Assembly: GCF_042477335.2 (NCBI RefSeq)
Contig: NC_091247.1
Coordinates: 13,121,001-13,185,000 of the forward strand
Length of the DNA stretch: 64,000 nucleotides
Origin: Ovis canadensis
Taxonomy: Eukaryota; Chordata; Mammalia; Artiodactyla; Bovidae
Direction of reading: 5' to 3'
Below are positions 10,384 through 21,472 of this stretch, in pieces. A program made the position numbers and the translations under genes. The stretch's first letter is position 1, and every line of letters starts with the position of its first letter. The notes under the pieces are model-generated. The model was not told the DNA's origin. It was given only the letters and a program-made list of their open reading frames with translations, and did no database searches.

Positions 10384-11367
10384 ATGGCTGCTAGAAACAG
10401 GACAGAAGTAACAGAATTTGTTTTATTGGGTCTGTCCAGCTGGCCAGAGATGCAACCAGTTATTTTTGGGATCGTCCTTCCCATGTACCTGGTGGCAGTT
10501 ATGGGCAATGCTCTGTTAATGACTGCTGCCCTCTCAGACCCCAAGCTTCAGACCCCCATGTACTTCCTGCTCAGCCAACTTTCCTTCATTGACATCTCTC
10601 TGACAACCATCACTGTTCCCCAGATGCTGGCGCACACACTGTCTGTGAACAGAACCATCTCCTTCAACTGCTGCATGCTCCAGCTCTTCTTTTTCATGGC
10701 TGTGGGCAGCATGGAAGGCCACTTGTTGGCTGCTATGGCCTATGACCGCTATGTGGCTATCTGTGACCCCTTAAGATACTCTGCCACCATCAGCCATCGC
10801 CTCTGCTTACGCATAACATTGACCTCGTGGGTGATCGTCAGCCTCAACAGCCTCCTTTATAGTGTGCTGGTCACTCGCTTAACTTTCTGTGGCAACCAGG
10901 TCACCCACTTCTTCTGTGACATCACACCCTTGCTGAAGCTCTCCTGCACCTGGCCAGTGGTCAATGAGATGTTAATATTTACTGAGGGGGTAGCCGTGGT
11001 GGTCAGCCCCTTCTTCTTTATTTTAGGTTCCTATGCTCTCATTGGTGTGGCCATAACCCACATGCACTCAGTTTCTGCCCTGCGTAAAGCCCTGTCCACC
11101 TGTAGCTCCCACATCCTGGTTGTGCTGCTCCTGTACGGCTCTGTGATCTGCGTGTACCTCCGGCCATCTTCCAGCTACGACTTGGACCAGGAGCGTCAGG
11201 TGGCCATCTTTTACACAGTTGTTACCCCTATGCTAAACCCACTGATCTACAGCCTAAGAAACCAGGAGGTGAAGAGTGCCCTGCGAAGGCTTTTCAGGAA
11301 GCTCTGTATCTCAAGCAACTTCCAACCTGGTTCCCAGGCAAACGGGGAATGGCAGCACAGCTCCTGA
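10384..11367 (+). CDS. Olfactory receptor, family 1, intact, subfamily uncertain
   Basis: Class A odorant receptor of 327 aa. I start it at the ATG at 10384 (MAARNRTEVTEF) rather than an upstream in-frame TTG, because OR N-termini normally carry a glycosylation site within the first ten residues, here NRT at 5-7. Seen: GN in TM1 (about 41-42), TPMYFLLSQLS in TM2 (about 57-67), Cys96/Cys97 at the start of TM3, MAYDRYVAIC (118-127), EC2 cysteines at about 169, 178 and 188 (SFCG-like LTFCGN, HFFCD, KLSCT), KALSTCSSHI before TM6, and TPMLNPLIYSLRN in TM7 (281-293). All key OR motifs are intact. The C-tail is about 15-20 residues longer than many OR1 members. An ancient L1 begins about 17 bases after the stop. 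It sits between OR1B1 and OR1Q1; human OR1H1P, a pseudogene as I recall, is one candidate counterpart, but I could not verify this. Confidence 0.9.
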   Translation: MAARNRTEVTEFVLLGLSSWPEMQPVIFGIVLPMYLVAVMGNALLMTAALSDPKLQTPMYFLLSQLSFIDISLTTITVPQMLAHTLSVNRTISFNCCMLQLFFFMAVGSMEGHLLAAMAYDRYVAICDPLRYSATISHRLCLRITLTSWVIVSLNSLLYSVLVTRLTFCGNQVTHFFCDITPLLKLSCTWPVVNEMLIFTEGVAVVVSPFFFILGSYALIGVAITHMHSVSALRKALSTCSSHILVVLLLYGSVICVYLRPSSSYDLDQERQVAIFYTVVTPMLNPLIYSLRNQEVKSALRRLFRKLCISSNFQPGSQANGEWQHSS

Positions 11368-11383
11368 ACCCTTTATGTAGCAT

Positions 11384-11592
11384 CGATATTTTAACAATAT
11401 TCATTCTTCCAATCCACGCCCATGAGGTTGTTCCTTTGATTTGTGTCTGCTTTCTTTCATCAATGATTTATGGTTTTACTGTACAGTTTTTTTTAGCTCC
11501 TTGGTTAAATTTATTCCTAAGTAGCTGGTTCTTTTTGTTGTTATTATAAATGGGATTGTTTTCTTGTTTTTCTTTTCAGATAGATTGCTATT
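11384..11592 (-). repeat. Ancient L1 ORF2 fragment, antisense
   Basis: Degraded antisense L1 ORF2 sequence (ATTCTTCCAATCCA, then ATTTATTCCTAAGTA), starting just after the OR stop codon, so it forms much of that gene's probable 3' UTR. Confidence 0.65.
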
Positions 11593-11599
11593 GTGGTAA

Positions 11600-12312
11600 A
11601 GATACACATCCCTTTGAGAGATAAAGGAGGTAGTATCCATAATTACACTGAAACAATAGAATCAAGGAGTTCTTTTGTGCAAACATAGGATCTCCAAGAA
11701 ATTATTTTCCTTAAAGAAGTCAGAATGAAAGAGAGTTCAAAAGCCCAAGGGAAAATGCTAGGGCTGCTTGTTCGAAGGTAGTATAGTGTAAGCGGTTAAG
11801 GGAATGGATTTTGGAGACAGAGTGAATTTGTATCCCAGCTCTGTCATTACTTGCTGTGTGATTGTTTTGTGCCTATGATAACCAGTGAGCTGGTCAGGCC
11901 CTTTTGATTTTTACTATGATTGTAAGGTACCCTCAGCAGCTCTTTGGGGAAATTTGGGGGGAGGAAATGTTTATTACTTATAGGTCCTGGAAAGGACAAG
12001 CACATCTTGGGCCATCCAATGAGGTTATGGATAGAGGGAGAGAGTGTGGGCTTAGAGTTCTGCTTTTATTGGGGATGAAGATAAGGGATTCATCTTCAAG
12101 GTTCACTATTTAATGGATGGATTTAAAACCCAAGAGTGGGAATTTCAATCACAGGAAGAATAAAATCAAGGGGCCCAAACAAACAGTTAATCTAAATCAA
12201 CCAAGATCTCTAAACCAAGGAGGTGGGTGTGGCTGGTAATATGTCAGGTAGCCTTTGAAATGCATGCTTCCTCAATCAAAGCTTAAGTCAGTCTCTTGCA
12301 TTACAAAAAGAA
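11600..12312. other. Intergenic sequence with a MIR remnant
   Basis: A MIR core-like segment lies at about 11777-11875 ('ctctgtcattacttgctgtgtga'-like). The rest is unclassified. Confidence 0.4.
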
Positions 12313-12326
12313 AAACACAGGGTTTA

Positions 12327-12841
12327 TTTATTTGTTTATTTTTAATTAATTACTTAATTTATTTTACCTTACAATATTGTATTGGTTTTGCCATACATTG
12401 ACTTGAATCCACCATGAGTGTACATGTGTTTCCTATCCTGAAACTTCCTCCCACCTCCCTCCTATCTCCCTCCCTGTAACATCCCTCTAGGTCATCCCAG
12501 TGCACCAGCCCCAAGCACCCTGTATCATGCATCAAACCTGGACTGGTGATTCATTTCACATATGATATTTACATGTTTCAATGCCATTCTCCCATATCAT
12601 CCCGCCCTTGCCCTCTCCCACAGAGTCCATAAGACTGTTCAATACATCTGTGTCTCTTTTGCTGTCTCGCATACAGGGTTATCATTACCTTCTTTCTAAA
12701 TTCCATATATATGCATTAGCATACGGTATTGGTGTTTTTCTTTCTGGCTTACTTCACTCTGCATAATAGGCTCCAGTTTCATCCACCTCATTAGAACTGA
12801 TTCAAATGCATTCCTTTTAATGGCTGAGTAATATTCCATTG
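12327..12841 (-). repeat. L1-BT LINE 3' end, antisense, with 14-bp TSD
   Basis: 5'-truncated young L1: an A-rich tail complement and 3' UTR (CACCAGCCCCAAGCA at about 12503) followed by the ORF2 C-terminus. It is flanked by a perfect 14-base target-site duplication AAACACAGGGTTTA at 12313-12326 and 12842-12855. Confidence 0.92.
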
Positions 12842-12859
12842 AAACACAGGGTTTAAATG

Positions 12860-13050
12860 TGTATCATCTTTGGTAATTATTCAATTACTCTCTGCCTCAT
12901 CTATCCATTGATAAAGAGAGAAATAGTATGTATAATTAAGGTTTAGGGTTCATAAGGATTTGATGAGTACAATATATGTAAAACACCATAACAATGACCA
13001 GTCCACAGTAACTACCACATATGGTTTTTCTATCATTATTATTATTACTT
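12860..13050 (+). repeat. MIR-like SINE remnant
   Basis: 'gcctcatctatccattgataaa' and 'aggatttgatgagtac' motifs of MIR type around 12895-12970, followed by a short ATT-rich run. Confidence 0.5.
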
Positions 13051-14057
13051 ATTATCAATAGCATACTGAAGGGTTAATGTGGCCACGATAGGGAAAGTGG
13101 AGATGTGCTGCTTGCAAACAGGATGTTCTGTCAAGGAGACAGACACAGCCTTGAGATTAATGGTCCCTTGCAAATAAGGGAACATTCCCTTCTTGTGATA
13201 AGGGCTCTGGACAGACTCTGCAGTAAGCTGGAATTTCACTCCCTTTTGCTGTATGATAACATTTATTCACATGCACTGTACTGAACAAGCTTGGTCATAC
13301 AGTCTGGAACTCTGCCCAGGGGGGCTATATAAAAATAAACCATGAGCTTGCTTGCTTGTGCCACAGTTATTATTTTTCCTCTGGCCAGAGTGTATCTGTC
13401 TCTTGTATGTCTTGTATGTTTTATGTCATTTCACTCGTAATCTCCAGAAATCTCCTACACATACACATGAAGAAATGATGGGAGAAAAGGGCAAAGAATG
13501 GCTAGATAAGGGTTTGCATATCTGTATGTATCCAAAGACTTGATGAAATGAAAGGCCAGAAATTAATCTGCCTCATTCTTTTTATCGACTGCACAGCAAT
13601 TCATAGTATGTGTGTTGAATTAGTTTGGATTTCCTTCAAAGTCCTAAATAAGAAACAATCCTAAACCTCAGTGGCTTATAACAACAGGCTTTTATTTCCC
13701 AGTCAAAAGTCTGGAGGCTAAAGGGCCAACCATGCTTTAGACCCCAGGTCAAGTTCAGGTCTGTTCAATTTATTTCTTATTCTGAGATCCAAGCTAAGCG
13801 GCCCTAACTACACAGGGTGAGCTTTTCTTCTCATGATGAAAGCCAGAGCTCAAGAGGGCAAACCAAATCTTCTAAACCCATTCAAAGCTCTTTATCTGAA
13901 GCAGCATTTGTTATCCCTGTTCATAAACTGTGGGCTAAAGCAAATCCAAAGTCAAAGGGATGGAGATGTGTATTCTGTTCTCAGTGAAGCCATGGCAAGG
14001 ATATGAAGGGAAGGAAGAACAGATAGATACTATCTAACTACTAAATATGATAGTGTT
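13051..14057. other. Unclassified repeat-like intergenic sequence
   Basis: No gene. A TATA-like TATATAAAAATAAACC at about 13325-13340 and the sequence around 13650-13760 ('cagtggcttataacaacagg') look like old interspersed-repeat material, but I cannot assign a family. Confidence 0.3.
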
Positions 14058-14264
14058 ACTATTAGTTGCTCAGTCGTGTCTGATTCTTTGCGACCCCATG
14101 GGCTGTAGCCCACCAGGTTCCTCTGTCCATGAAATTCTCCAGACAAGAATATTGGAGTGGGTAGCTATTCCCTTCTCCAGGGGATCTTCCCAAACCAGAG
14201 ATTGAACCCAAGTCCCCTGCATTATAGGCAGATTGCTTACCATCTGGGTCATGAGGGAAGCCCC
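14058..14264 (-). repeat. Bov-tA SINE, antisense
   Basis: Left: GTTGCTCAGTCGTGTCTGAT. Right: reversed tRNA-like head ending AGGGAAGCCCC at 14264. Directly abuts a BovB 3' end. Confidence 0.87.
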
Positions 14265-14540
14265 AGTATTCTTTGGAGGAACTGATGCTGAAGCTGGAGC
14301 TCCAATACTTTGGACACCTGATGTAAAGAGCCAACTCATTGGAAAAGACCCTCATTGGAAAAGCTGGGAAAGACTGAGGGCAGGAGGAGAAGCAGGTGAC
14401 AGAGGATGAGATGGTTGGATGGCATCACTGACTCAGTGGACAAGAATTTGAGCAAAGTCCGGGGATAGTGAAGGACTGACTTGCTACAGTCCATGGGGTC
14501 GCAAAGAGTCAGACACGACTTATCGACTGAACAGCAACAC
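14265..14540 (+). repeat. BovB LINE, 3' end
   Basis: Sense BovB 3' end with a short internal duplication (AAAAGACCCTCATTGGAAAAG at about 14343-14363), ending GACACGACTTATCGACTGAAC. Confidence 0.87.
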
Positions 14541-15058
14541 TGGACATGATGAACCAAAAATTCCGTTAGTATGCATAAAGATTGTTTCTAATTTTTTACT
14601 GTCATAGACAATAATATACTGAACCTAAAATATATGTGTGTATTTACTCATAAAATATATGTTTATTCATTACATGTGCTTATTCTGTGTGATAAACTCC
14701 TAGAAGAGGAAGATATCTAAATACAAAATTTTTGATGGAAGTGCCCAATTCTATCCATTTCTTCAAAGATATTTAATTTACTCTCTTGACCATTTCTTCG
14801 CCTTAAGAAAATTCTTCCCATGGGAGCAGGGTGGATTCTTAGAAGAGGGTAGAGTGCTAAGAAGTGAGGCTAATCCATGGGTAAAGAATGAAGATTAGCA
14901 ACAAAACTAAAGACAGAGAAGGAGGAACGTGGGGCTGGGAGGCAGGAAATGGAATTCAGAAATTTTTTTTTTTTTTTGGTATATAAGATACTTACTGGCA
15001 AATGTTAGTTAACTAACCACAGGTTGGCTTTATCTTTTCTTATCATTTTATAAGTGCC
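14541..15058. other. Unclassified AT-rich intergenic sequence
   Basis: No named feature. Poly-T run at about 14963-14977. Confidence 0.3.
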
Positions 15059-15645
15059 ATGGCTCTCAAAATCACTGCAGATAGTTGCTGCAGCCATGAA
15101 ATTAAAAGATGCTTGCTCCTTGGAAGAAAAGTTATGACCAACCTAGACAGCATATTAAAAAACAGAAACATTACTCTGCCAACAAAGGTCTGTATAATCA
15201 AAGCTATGGTTTTACAGGTAGTCATGTATGGATGTGAAAGTTGGACTATAAAGAAAGCTGAGGGCTGAAGAATTGATGCTTTTGAACTGTGGTTTCGGAG
15301 AAGACTCTTGAGAGTCCCTTGGACAGTAAGGAGATCCAACCAATCCATCCTAAAGGAAGTCAGTCCTGGGTGTTCATTGGAAGCACTGATGTTGAAGCTG
15401 AAGTTCGAAAATTTTGACCACCTGATGCAAAGGACTGACTCATTGGAAAAGACTGATGCTGGGAAAGATTGAAAGCAGGAGGAGAAGGGGACGATAGAGG
15501 ATGAGATGATTGGATGGCATCTCTGACTTGATGGACATGACTTTGAGCAAGCTCCAGGAGTTGGTGATGGACAGGGAAGCCTGATGTGTTACAGTCCTTG
15601 GGGTCGCAAAGAGTTGGGCATGGCTGAGTGACTGAACTGAACTGA
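15059..15645 (+). repeat. BovB LINE, 3' part
   Basis: Sense BovB from the segment encoding ITAD..CSHEIKR..LLLGRK through MYGCESW to the 3' end. Interrupted by stops; non-coding. Confidence 0.9.
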
Positions 15646-15788
15646 TGGCTCCCATTACCTTGGAAGATTTATTATCCTGGTGCAAAGACTAAGGCAGTAT
15701 AGCTTCTCAAACCCATTTCAATGGTTTAAATTTTGACCAAGCCTAATATATATATATGGCTAATATAATATAATATATATATGGCTTG

Positions 15789-15824
<36 letters not shown>

Positions 15825-16023
15825 ATAAACCCATATTCTACATAATTACACAAAAATTATTACAATTTTATTTCCTTCTTGACTTTGTGCCTATAACAAT
15901 CCATATTATAGATAGAAACTTTATCTAGACAGATGGACCAAATTGACTTGTACTTGTGACATCTGCTTCATGTCCTGGGAGGCCACTTTCACTTTTCCTT
16001 TTGATCCTATACCCACAAAACTG
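15646..16023. repeat. TA-rich microsatellite in unclassified sequence
   Basis: An imperfect (TA)n tract spans about 15745-15826, with interruptions of GGCT. The remainder has no recognised feature. Confidence 0.7.
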
Positions 16024-16035
16024 AAGAATCAACAT

Positions 16036-16150
16036 TACTGTTGGCCACACCACGCATCATGTGGGATCTTAATTCCCCAGCCAGGGATTGAACTCTGGCC
16101 CCCTGCCTTGGGAGCACGGAGTCTTAACCACTGGCCCACCTGGGAAGCCC
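16036..16150 (-). repeat. CHR-type SINE, antisense, with 12-bp TSD
   Basis: Reversed tRNA-derived SINE (GTGGGATCTTAATTCCCCAG; head end CCACCTGGGAAGCCC) flanked by perfect AAGAATCAACAT at 16024-16035 and 16151-16162. Confidence 0.88.
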
Positions 16151-16228
16151 AAGAATCAACATATTGGTAGACATTTTGGCTCTTGAACCTGTTCCCCATG
16201 TCCAGCATTGATTGGCTAGCAAATACAT

Positions 16229-16970
16229 TGTTGTTGTTCAGTTGCTAAGTCATGTCTGACTCTTTGCAATTCCATGGACTGCAGCACACCAGGCTTCCCT
16301 GTCCTTCACTATCTCCCAGAGTTTGCTCAAACTCATGTCCATTGAGTCAGTGGTGCCATCCAATCATCTTATCCCCTGCCTTCAATCTTTCTCAGCATCA
16401 GAGTCTTTTCCAATGAGTTGATCTTCTCATCAGGTGGCCAAAGTGTCAGAACTTCAGCCTCAGTCCTTCCAGTGAATAGTCAGGACTGATTTTCTTTAGG
16501 ATTGATCTCCTTGTAGTACAAGGGACTCTCAAGAGTCTTCTCCAACACATTTCGAAAGCATCAGTTTTTCAGCACTCAACCTTCTTTATCGTCCACTTCT
16601 CACATCTGTATATGGCTACTGGAAAAACCATAACTTTGACTATATGGACCTGCGTCAGCAAAGTGATGTCTCTGCTTTTTAATATGCTGTGTAGGTTTGT
16701 CATAGCTTTCCTTCCAAGGAACAAGCATCTTTTAATTTCATGGCTGCAATCACCATCTGCAGTGACTTTGGAGCCCAAGAAAACAAAATCTGTCAGTGTC
16801 TCCACTGTTTCCCCATCTATTTGCCATGAAGTGATGGGACCGAATGCCATGATCTTTGTTTTCTGAATGTTGAGGTTTAAGCCAGCCTTTCACTTTCCTC
16901 TTTCACTTTCATAAAGAGCCTCTTTATTTCTCCTTCACTTTCTGCCTTTAGAGTGGTATCATCAGCCTTG
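16229..16970 (-). repeat. BovB LINE, 3' part, antisense
   Basis: Antisense BovB. The left end is the reversed 3' terminus; going right it covers the MYGCESW-type region, the CSHEIKR region and the SGPITSW region. Remnant coding potential 16569-16850 on the minus strand. Truncated at about 16970. Confidence 0.88.
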
Positions 16971-17065
16971 TGGCAAAGGGCTTTTCATAACTCAGTAAAG
17001 CTATTAATCATGCCCTGTAGGGCCACCCAAGATGGACAGGTCATAGTGGAGAATTCTGACAAAAT

Positions 17066-17132
17066 GTGGTCCACTGGAGAAGGGAATGGCAAACCACTCC
17101 AATATTCTTGCCTCAAGAACCCCGTGATCCAT
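17066..17132 (+). repeat. BOV-A2-type SINE fragment
   Basis: CCACTGGAGAAGGGAATGGC then 'ccaatattcttgcctcaagaa': a truncated BovA monomer running into a short perfect hairpin. Confidence 0.7.
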
Positions 17133-17155
17133 GAAGCAACCCCTTCATGGATCAC
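17124..17155. repeat. Perfect 13-bp inverted repeat (hairpin)
   Basis: Left arm GTGATCCATGAAG (17124-17136), six-base spacer, right arm CTTCATGGATCAC (17143-17155). Confidence 0.9.
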
Positions 17156-18233
17156 AGCAGATACATAGTAATAGACTAATTCCACATTTCAACTATAGAA
17201 AAGATTAGGAGAATCCTGAGACAGAAAGAGGTTAAGTAATCCCAGAATAATGCAGCTCATCCAGGTCAAGGAAGTGCAAGTCGGAGAGCTGTGACAGGTG
17301 ATCAGTTCTGAAGCAACTGTAACTCCTAGCCCTATAGTGGACATTTGTCATGACGTCCCTCTTCCCATTCCAGAGGAGTTCCCCCATTTCTTTTGTCTTG
17401 GTGGGAGGCAGAACCTCCCTAATTTTTATGGAAAATAAAAGTAGCAGTATTGTTTTTCCAGTTCCCTTGGGAATTAGAGCTTGGGTGAGTGACCAAGACT
17501 TGGCCAATCAGACGCACCACTTTATTTTGAATCTAGAGGTGTTGATGGAGAGAATAAGAAATGAGTGCTCTTTTTGGAGGTGATCACATCTGTTTTTCAG
17601 GACTCTAAGGGCTGTGCCCAGTGACTGTTTCTGGTAATGTTGGTGGGGATTCAAGTGGCATGGAACAGAGTTTGGTAGCTACAGTGGTAACCTCATCATA
17701 CCAGTTCTGGGATATGATTTTGACTATAGTTCTGCCTGTATGACCTTTCTTATTCTTGTCCATTTTGCTGAACTTGTTGGCTTAGTCTTCTTGGAAATTC
17801 ATGAGTTTCACATATGATTTCAATAAACTTGTTTCCTCCATGAATAACCAGAATTAGTTTCTGTTGCCTGCATCTAAGAACTCTGAAAGTTACAATCCTG
17901 GTATTAGAAATCAGGCCCACAGAACACCATCAGCTGTAATTAAAATCATGTTACTGATTTACACTAAATATATAGCTCCATGTACTTGTTTTTTTTTTTT
18001 TAGGTTTGCCAAAGACTATTTCTTTCTTTCTTTTTTAAAAATTTTTATTTTTACTTTATTTTACTTTACAATTGGGTTTAAGAAATATTTCTAGGCAATA
18101 TCCCATGAGAAAACTGTGATACATACCTAATATTTCTAGGAAGTTCTAAAGGAAACAGATATTTGAGGAACAAAAATCTTTCATAGTTACAGCTTGAAAT
18201 CATAGATAAAACTTGAAACTGTGTTTTGGGGTT
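17156..18233. other. Intergenic sequence downstream of OR1Q1
   Basis: Mostly unclassified. A poly-T run at about 17988-18000 and a scrap of antisense L1-BT 3' tip at about 18026-18072 are the only named parts. This is the 3' side of the minus-strand OR1Q1 gene. Confidence 0.35.
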
Positions 18234-19178
18234 TTATCTAAATGAAGAAGTCCAGATCCTGTTCATCCATTTCCTGAAGGCCCCCTTGACATCCTTGTTC
18301 CTTAGGCTATAAATGAAGGGGTTCAACATGGGGGTCACTACTGTGTACATGACAGTCAGGATACGACCCCCAGCCACTGAATAGCTGGTAAGGGGCCGGA
18401 AGTAGACCCAGGTGAGGGTCCCATAGAATATAGCCACCACAGTGAGGTGGGAGCCACAGGTAGAAAAGGCTCTCCACTTGCCTTTGGCTGAGGGGCTCTG
18501 GAGGACTGCTGAGATGATGCAGGCGTAGGAGGCCATGATGATGGCCAGAGCGCCACTGATGACAATGACTCCTTCCGTGTGAATCATCAAGGTGTTGAGG
18601 TGGGTGCTGGAGCAGGAGATCTTCATCAGAGGGTAGAGGTCGCAGAAGAAGTGGGGGATCCTGTTATCTGCACAGAAGATCAGTCTGCCCATGAGAAAGG
18701 TGTGCAGCAGGGCATGAAGATGGGAGAGGATGTGGCACACGGCCACCAAGTGTGAACACAGCTTCCTGTTCAGAATCATACAGTAGCGGAAAGGGTGGCA
18801 GATGGCGATGTATCTGTCATAGGCCATCACAGCCAGGAGGAAGTTCTCCATGGCTGCAAAGCAAATGAAGAAATAAGTCTGTGTTAAGCAACCCATGTAG
18901 GAAATGGCCTTGGTAGAAGAGAAAATGTTCTGCAGCATCTTGGGGACTGTGGTGGAGGTGAAGCAGATGTCTGCCAAGGCCAAGTTGCTAAGAAAGACAT
19001 ACATGGGAGTTTGGAGGCGTGGAGCAGAGATAATCAGGATAATGATGACAGAGTTGCCAGAAATGTTGATGGTATACATGAGCAGAAAAAGGAGACAGAG
19101 CGGGATCTGCTCTTCCTGGTGGGTAGAAATGCCCAAAAGAACAAAATGGGACACACTGGTCCAGGTGGTATTGTCCAT
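18234..19178 (-). CDS. OR1Q1: Olfactory receptor OR1Q1, intact
   Basis: Odorant GPCR of 314 aa, the same length as human OR1Q1 as recalled. It matches that protein across its length (MDNTTWTSVSHFVLLGISTH against human MDNSNWTSVSHFVLLGISTH). Seen: sequon NTT at 3-5, GN at 41-42, TPMYVFLSNLALAD in TM2 (57-70), Cys97, MAYDRYIAIC (118-127), EC2 cysteines 169, 179 and 189 (IFCADN, HFFCD, KISCS), [13 protein letters not shown] before TM6 (236-248), and [13 protein letters not shown] in TM7 (282-294). No frame disruption. The ATG at 19176-19178 is preceded almost immediately by AG, and within about 22 bases by an ancient L1 3' end on the same strand, so the proximal 5' UTR or splice acceptor may be L1-derived. 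In human the gene also neighbours OR1B1, which fits 655-1608. Confidence 0.95.
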   Translation of the reverse strand: MDNTTWTSVSHFVLLGISTHQEEQIPLCLLFLLMYTINISGNSVIIILIISAPRLQTPMYVFLSNLALADICFTSTTVPKMLQNIFSSTKAISYMGCLTQTYFFICFAAMENFLLAVMAYDRYIAICHPFRYCMILNRKLCSHLVAVCHILSHLHALLHTFLMGRLIFCADNRIPHFFCDLYPLMKISCSSTHLNTLMIHTEGVIVISGALAIIMASYACIISAVLQSPSAKGKWRAFSTCGSHLTVVAIFYGTLTWVYFRPLTSYSVAGGRILTVMYTVVTPMLNPFIYSLRNKDVKGAFRKWMNRIWTSSFR

Positions 19179-19200
19179 CTATTACCATTAAACAAACAGG

Positions 19201-19965
19201 ATTATTATTATTTTTAATTGAGATGTAATTGATATATAACTTTACATTAGTTTCAGGTGTACAACATAGTGAATCAATAAGTGCATGCATTATAAAATGA
19301 TCACCACAATAAGTCTAGTTATTATCCATACTCATACATAGTTACAAAATTTGTTTTTTCTTATGATGAGGGCTTTTAAGATTTATTCTCTTAGCAACTC
19401 TCAAATATGCAATATGATGTTATTAACTGTAGTCACCAAGCTGTATATTACATGCCTATTATTTATTTATTTTATTAACTGGAAGTTTGAGCCTTTGAAT
19501 CCCTTTCACCCATCTTGTCCATCCCCTCACTCCCCTGCTTCCAATCTTTTCTCTATGAGCTTGTTTTTTCTTTAATTCCATGTGTAAGTGAGACCATAGA
19601 GCATTTGTCTTTCTCTCTCTGACTGTTTCACTTATTATACCCTCAAGCTTCATTCATGTTGTTGCAAATGGCAGTATTTCTTTCTTTTTATGGCTGCATA
19701 GTTATTCTCCTGTGTATGTGTTTATGCCCTCTTTATCCATTTACCCAATGATGGACATCAAGTTGTTTCCATGTCTTGGCAACTGCAAATAATGTTGCAA
19801 TGAACCTGAAAGCTGCATATATCTTTTAGAATTAGAGTTTCTGTCTTCTTTGGATAAATATCCAGAAGTGGAATTGCTGGATGATATAGTATTTTTAATT
19901 TTTAAAGGAGCCTACGTACTATTTTCCAAAAAGAATTTTTTTTATAGACCTGGATATCTGAGCAG
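19201..19965 (-). repeat. Ancient L1 LINE 3' end, antisense
   Basis: Old L1 3' UTR-type sequence ('ttaattgagatgtaattgatatataac', 'caggtgtacaacatagtg') followed to the right by degraded ORF2 C-terminal sequence ('aagtggaattgctggatgata' at 19866-19886). Its 3' end points at the OR1Q1 start codon. Confidence 0.75.
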
Positions 19966-20989
19966 TCTGTCTAGTTACTTTTAGTTTTGTGCTCCAGGGT
20001 AAACTACACATGGGATAACTTGGTATGGATAACAGGATCAAGTGCTTAATTATTTTCCAAAATAATGAGATATGGATTTTTCATTATCAGTAGCATCATC
20101 ACTATCATCATAGATAACATTTATAGAGCACTTATTTTGAATCAAGGACTTTGCTACATTATCATATTTGATTCTTACAATAACCCCATAAGGCAATTAT
20201 TATTATTATTATCATATTCATTATCATTCCAGTTTTACATACTAGAAAATGGAGGCATAGAATGTTTAAACTCATAAAGGGCAAAATCAGAACTTAAGGT
20301 CATATTTGTCTGACTCCAGAGTATGCTAGTGACAAAATATAATACGACTTCCCAAATTAAAACTAAGACATCTAATTCATGGCAATAAAACTTGCTAATG
20401 GGCTACATAACCTTGTTAAAAGAGATTTCAAAGGGCATTTGGTTAAGTATTGTCTATTTTGGGTAATGCATACCCTTGGCAGTACCCGCAAACTTCTCAG
20501 AGTACACAGACATGGTTTTAGGAGAATCAATTTCTAGATTCCCAACTTATTCTCTTTACTAAAATCATTTTGTCTTCAATATGTCACCTCATGCATTATC
20601 CTGTCTATCACTTGCCAAATAAAAGACTTACTTTCATCCATCACAAATCTTATTAGATGTATTGACTCGGAAATAAAAACTTCAAATAAGTTAAATGAAA
20701 CAATAGTCAGCAATATTAAGAAAATGAATGGCTTTTTGGGCCAGATAGCAAGTCTATTTTGAGATCAGGGAGCTTCCAGTTCTTTGTTCTCAAAAAAATA
20801 AAAAAAGGAGAGATGTTGAAGGAGACCTAATCTACTTGTCAGCACACCATTTAAAATAATTTTTGTTTGTATGTGACACTAACTTCTGTCATATTACTTG
20901 CACAGCATTTAGTTCTCTGGAATCTCAAAGAACAAGTCTATTATTCTTTGACACAAAAGTCCTTAAGAAATCTAAACGTGAGTTAACAG
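19966..20989. repeat. MIR remnant and unclassified sequence
   Basis: A MIR-type element lies at about 20105-20330 ('atttatagagcacttattttgaatcaagg', then 'ataaccccataaggca'). 20331-20989 is unclassified. Confidence 0.5.
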
Positions 20990-21218
20990 AGGAAGCACTG
21001 CATGGTGGGTTTTGAAGCCTGGATACTGGACTAGAACCTGGCTCTTCCATTTAATTGTTTTATGACCTAGAGGAATTTGCTTACCCTCTATGAGCCAACT
21101 CTTCTCATCTGTAAAATGGGGGGAATGGTAATAGTGCATTACTCATAAAGTTGTTCTGAGGATTAAGTGATGCTTTCTGGTCCTTGGCAAGTGTTCAGTA
21201 AATGGTGACAATTATTCT
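20990..21218 (+). repeat. MIR SINE
   Basis: Well-preserved MIR with 'ggctcttccattta', 'ctcatctgtaaaatgggg' and 'aggattaagtgatg' motifs, ending with 'agtgttcagtaaatg'. Confidence 0.75.
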
Positions 21219-21335
21219 GATCAATTTTTCAGACGTGTTCTGCGCCGAGTCAATGGATTTTTCTAGGAGGACAGTGCACTGCCAACTGGGTCCCTCTACC
21301 TAAACCGCTCTACTTTGTCACTGTCTTTTTTTTTT

Positions 21336-21472
21336 TTAATATTCATTTATTTATTTGCCTATGCCAGGTCTTGACTGTGGCATGTAGGCTATAGTTTCCT
21401 GACCAGGGAGAACCTGGGCCCCCTGCATTGGGACTGGAGAGTCTAGCCGCTAGGTCACCAGTGAAGTCTCTT
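21336..21472 (-). repeat. CHR-type SINE, antisense, old
   Basis: Reversed CHR-type body (TTCCTGACCAGGGAGAACCT) and head remnant (CTAGCCGCTAGGTCACC), preceded by a T-rich tail. Confidence 0.65.

Noticed and set aside
13250-13450. TATA-like box and transcription-like signals
   Set aside because: No open frame or gene begins nearby and the surrounding sequence looks like old repeat material; the motif alone is not enough.
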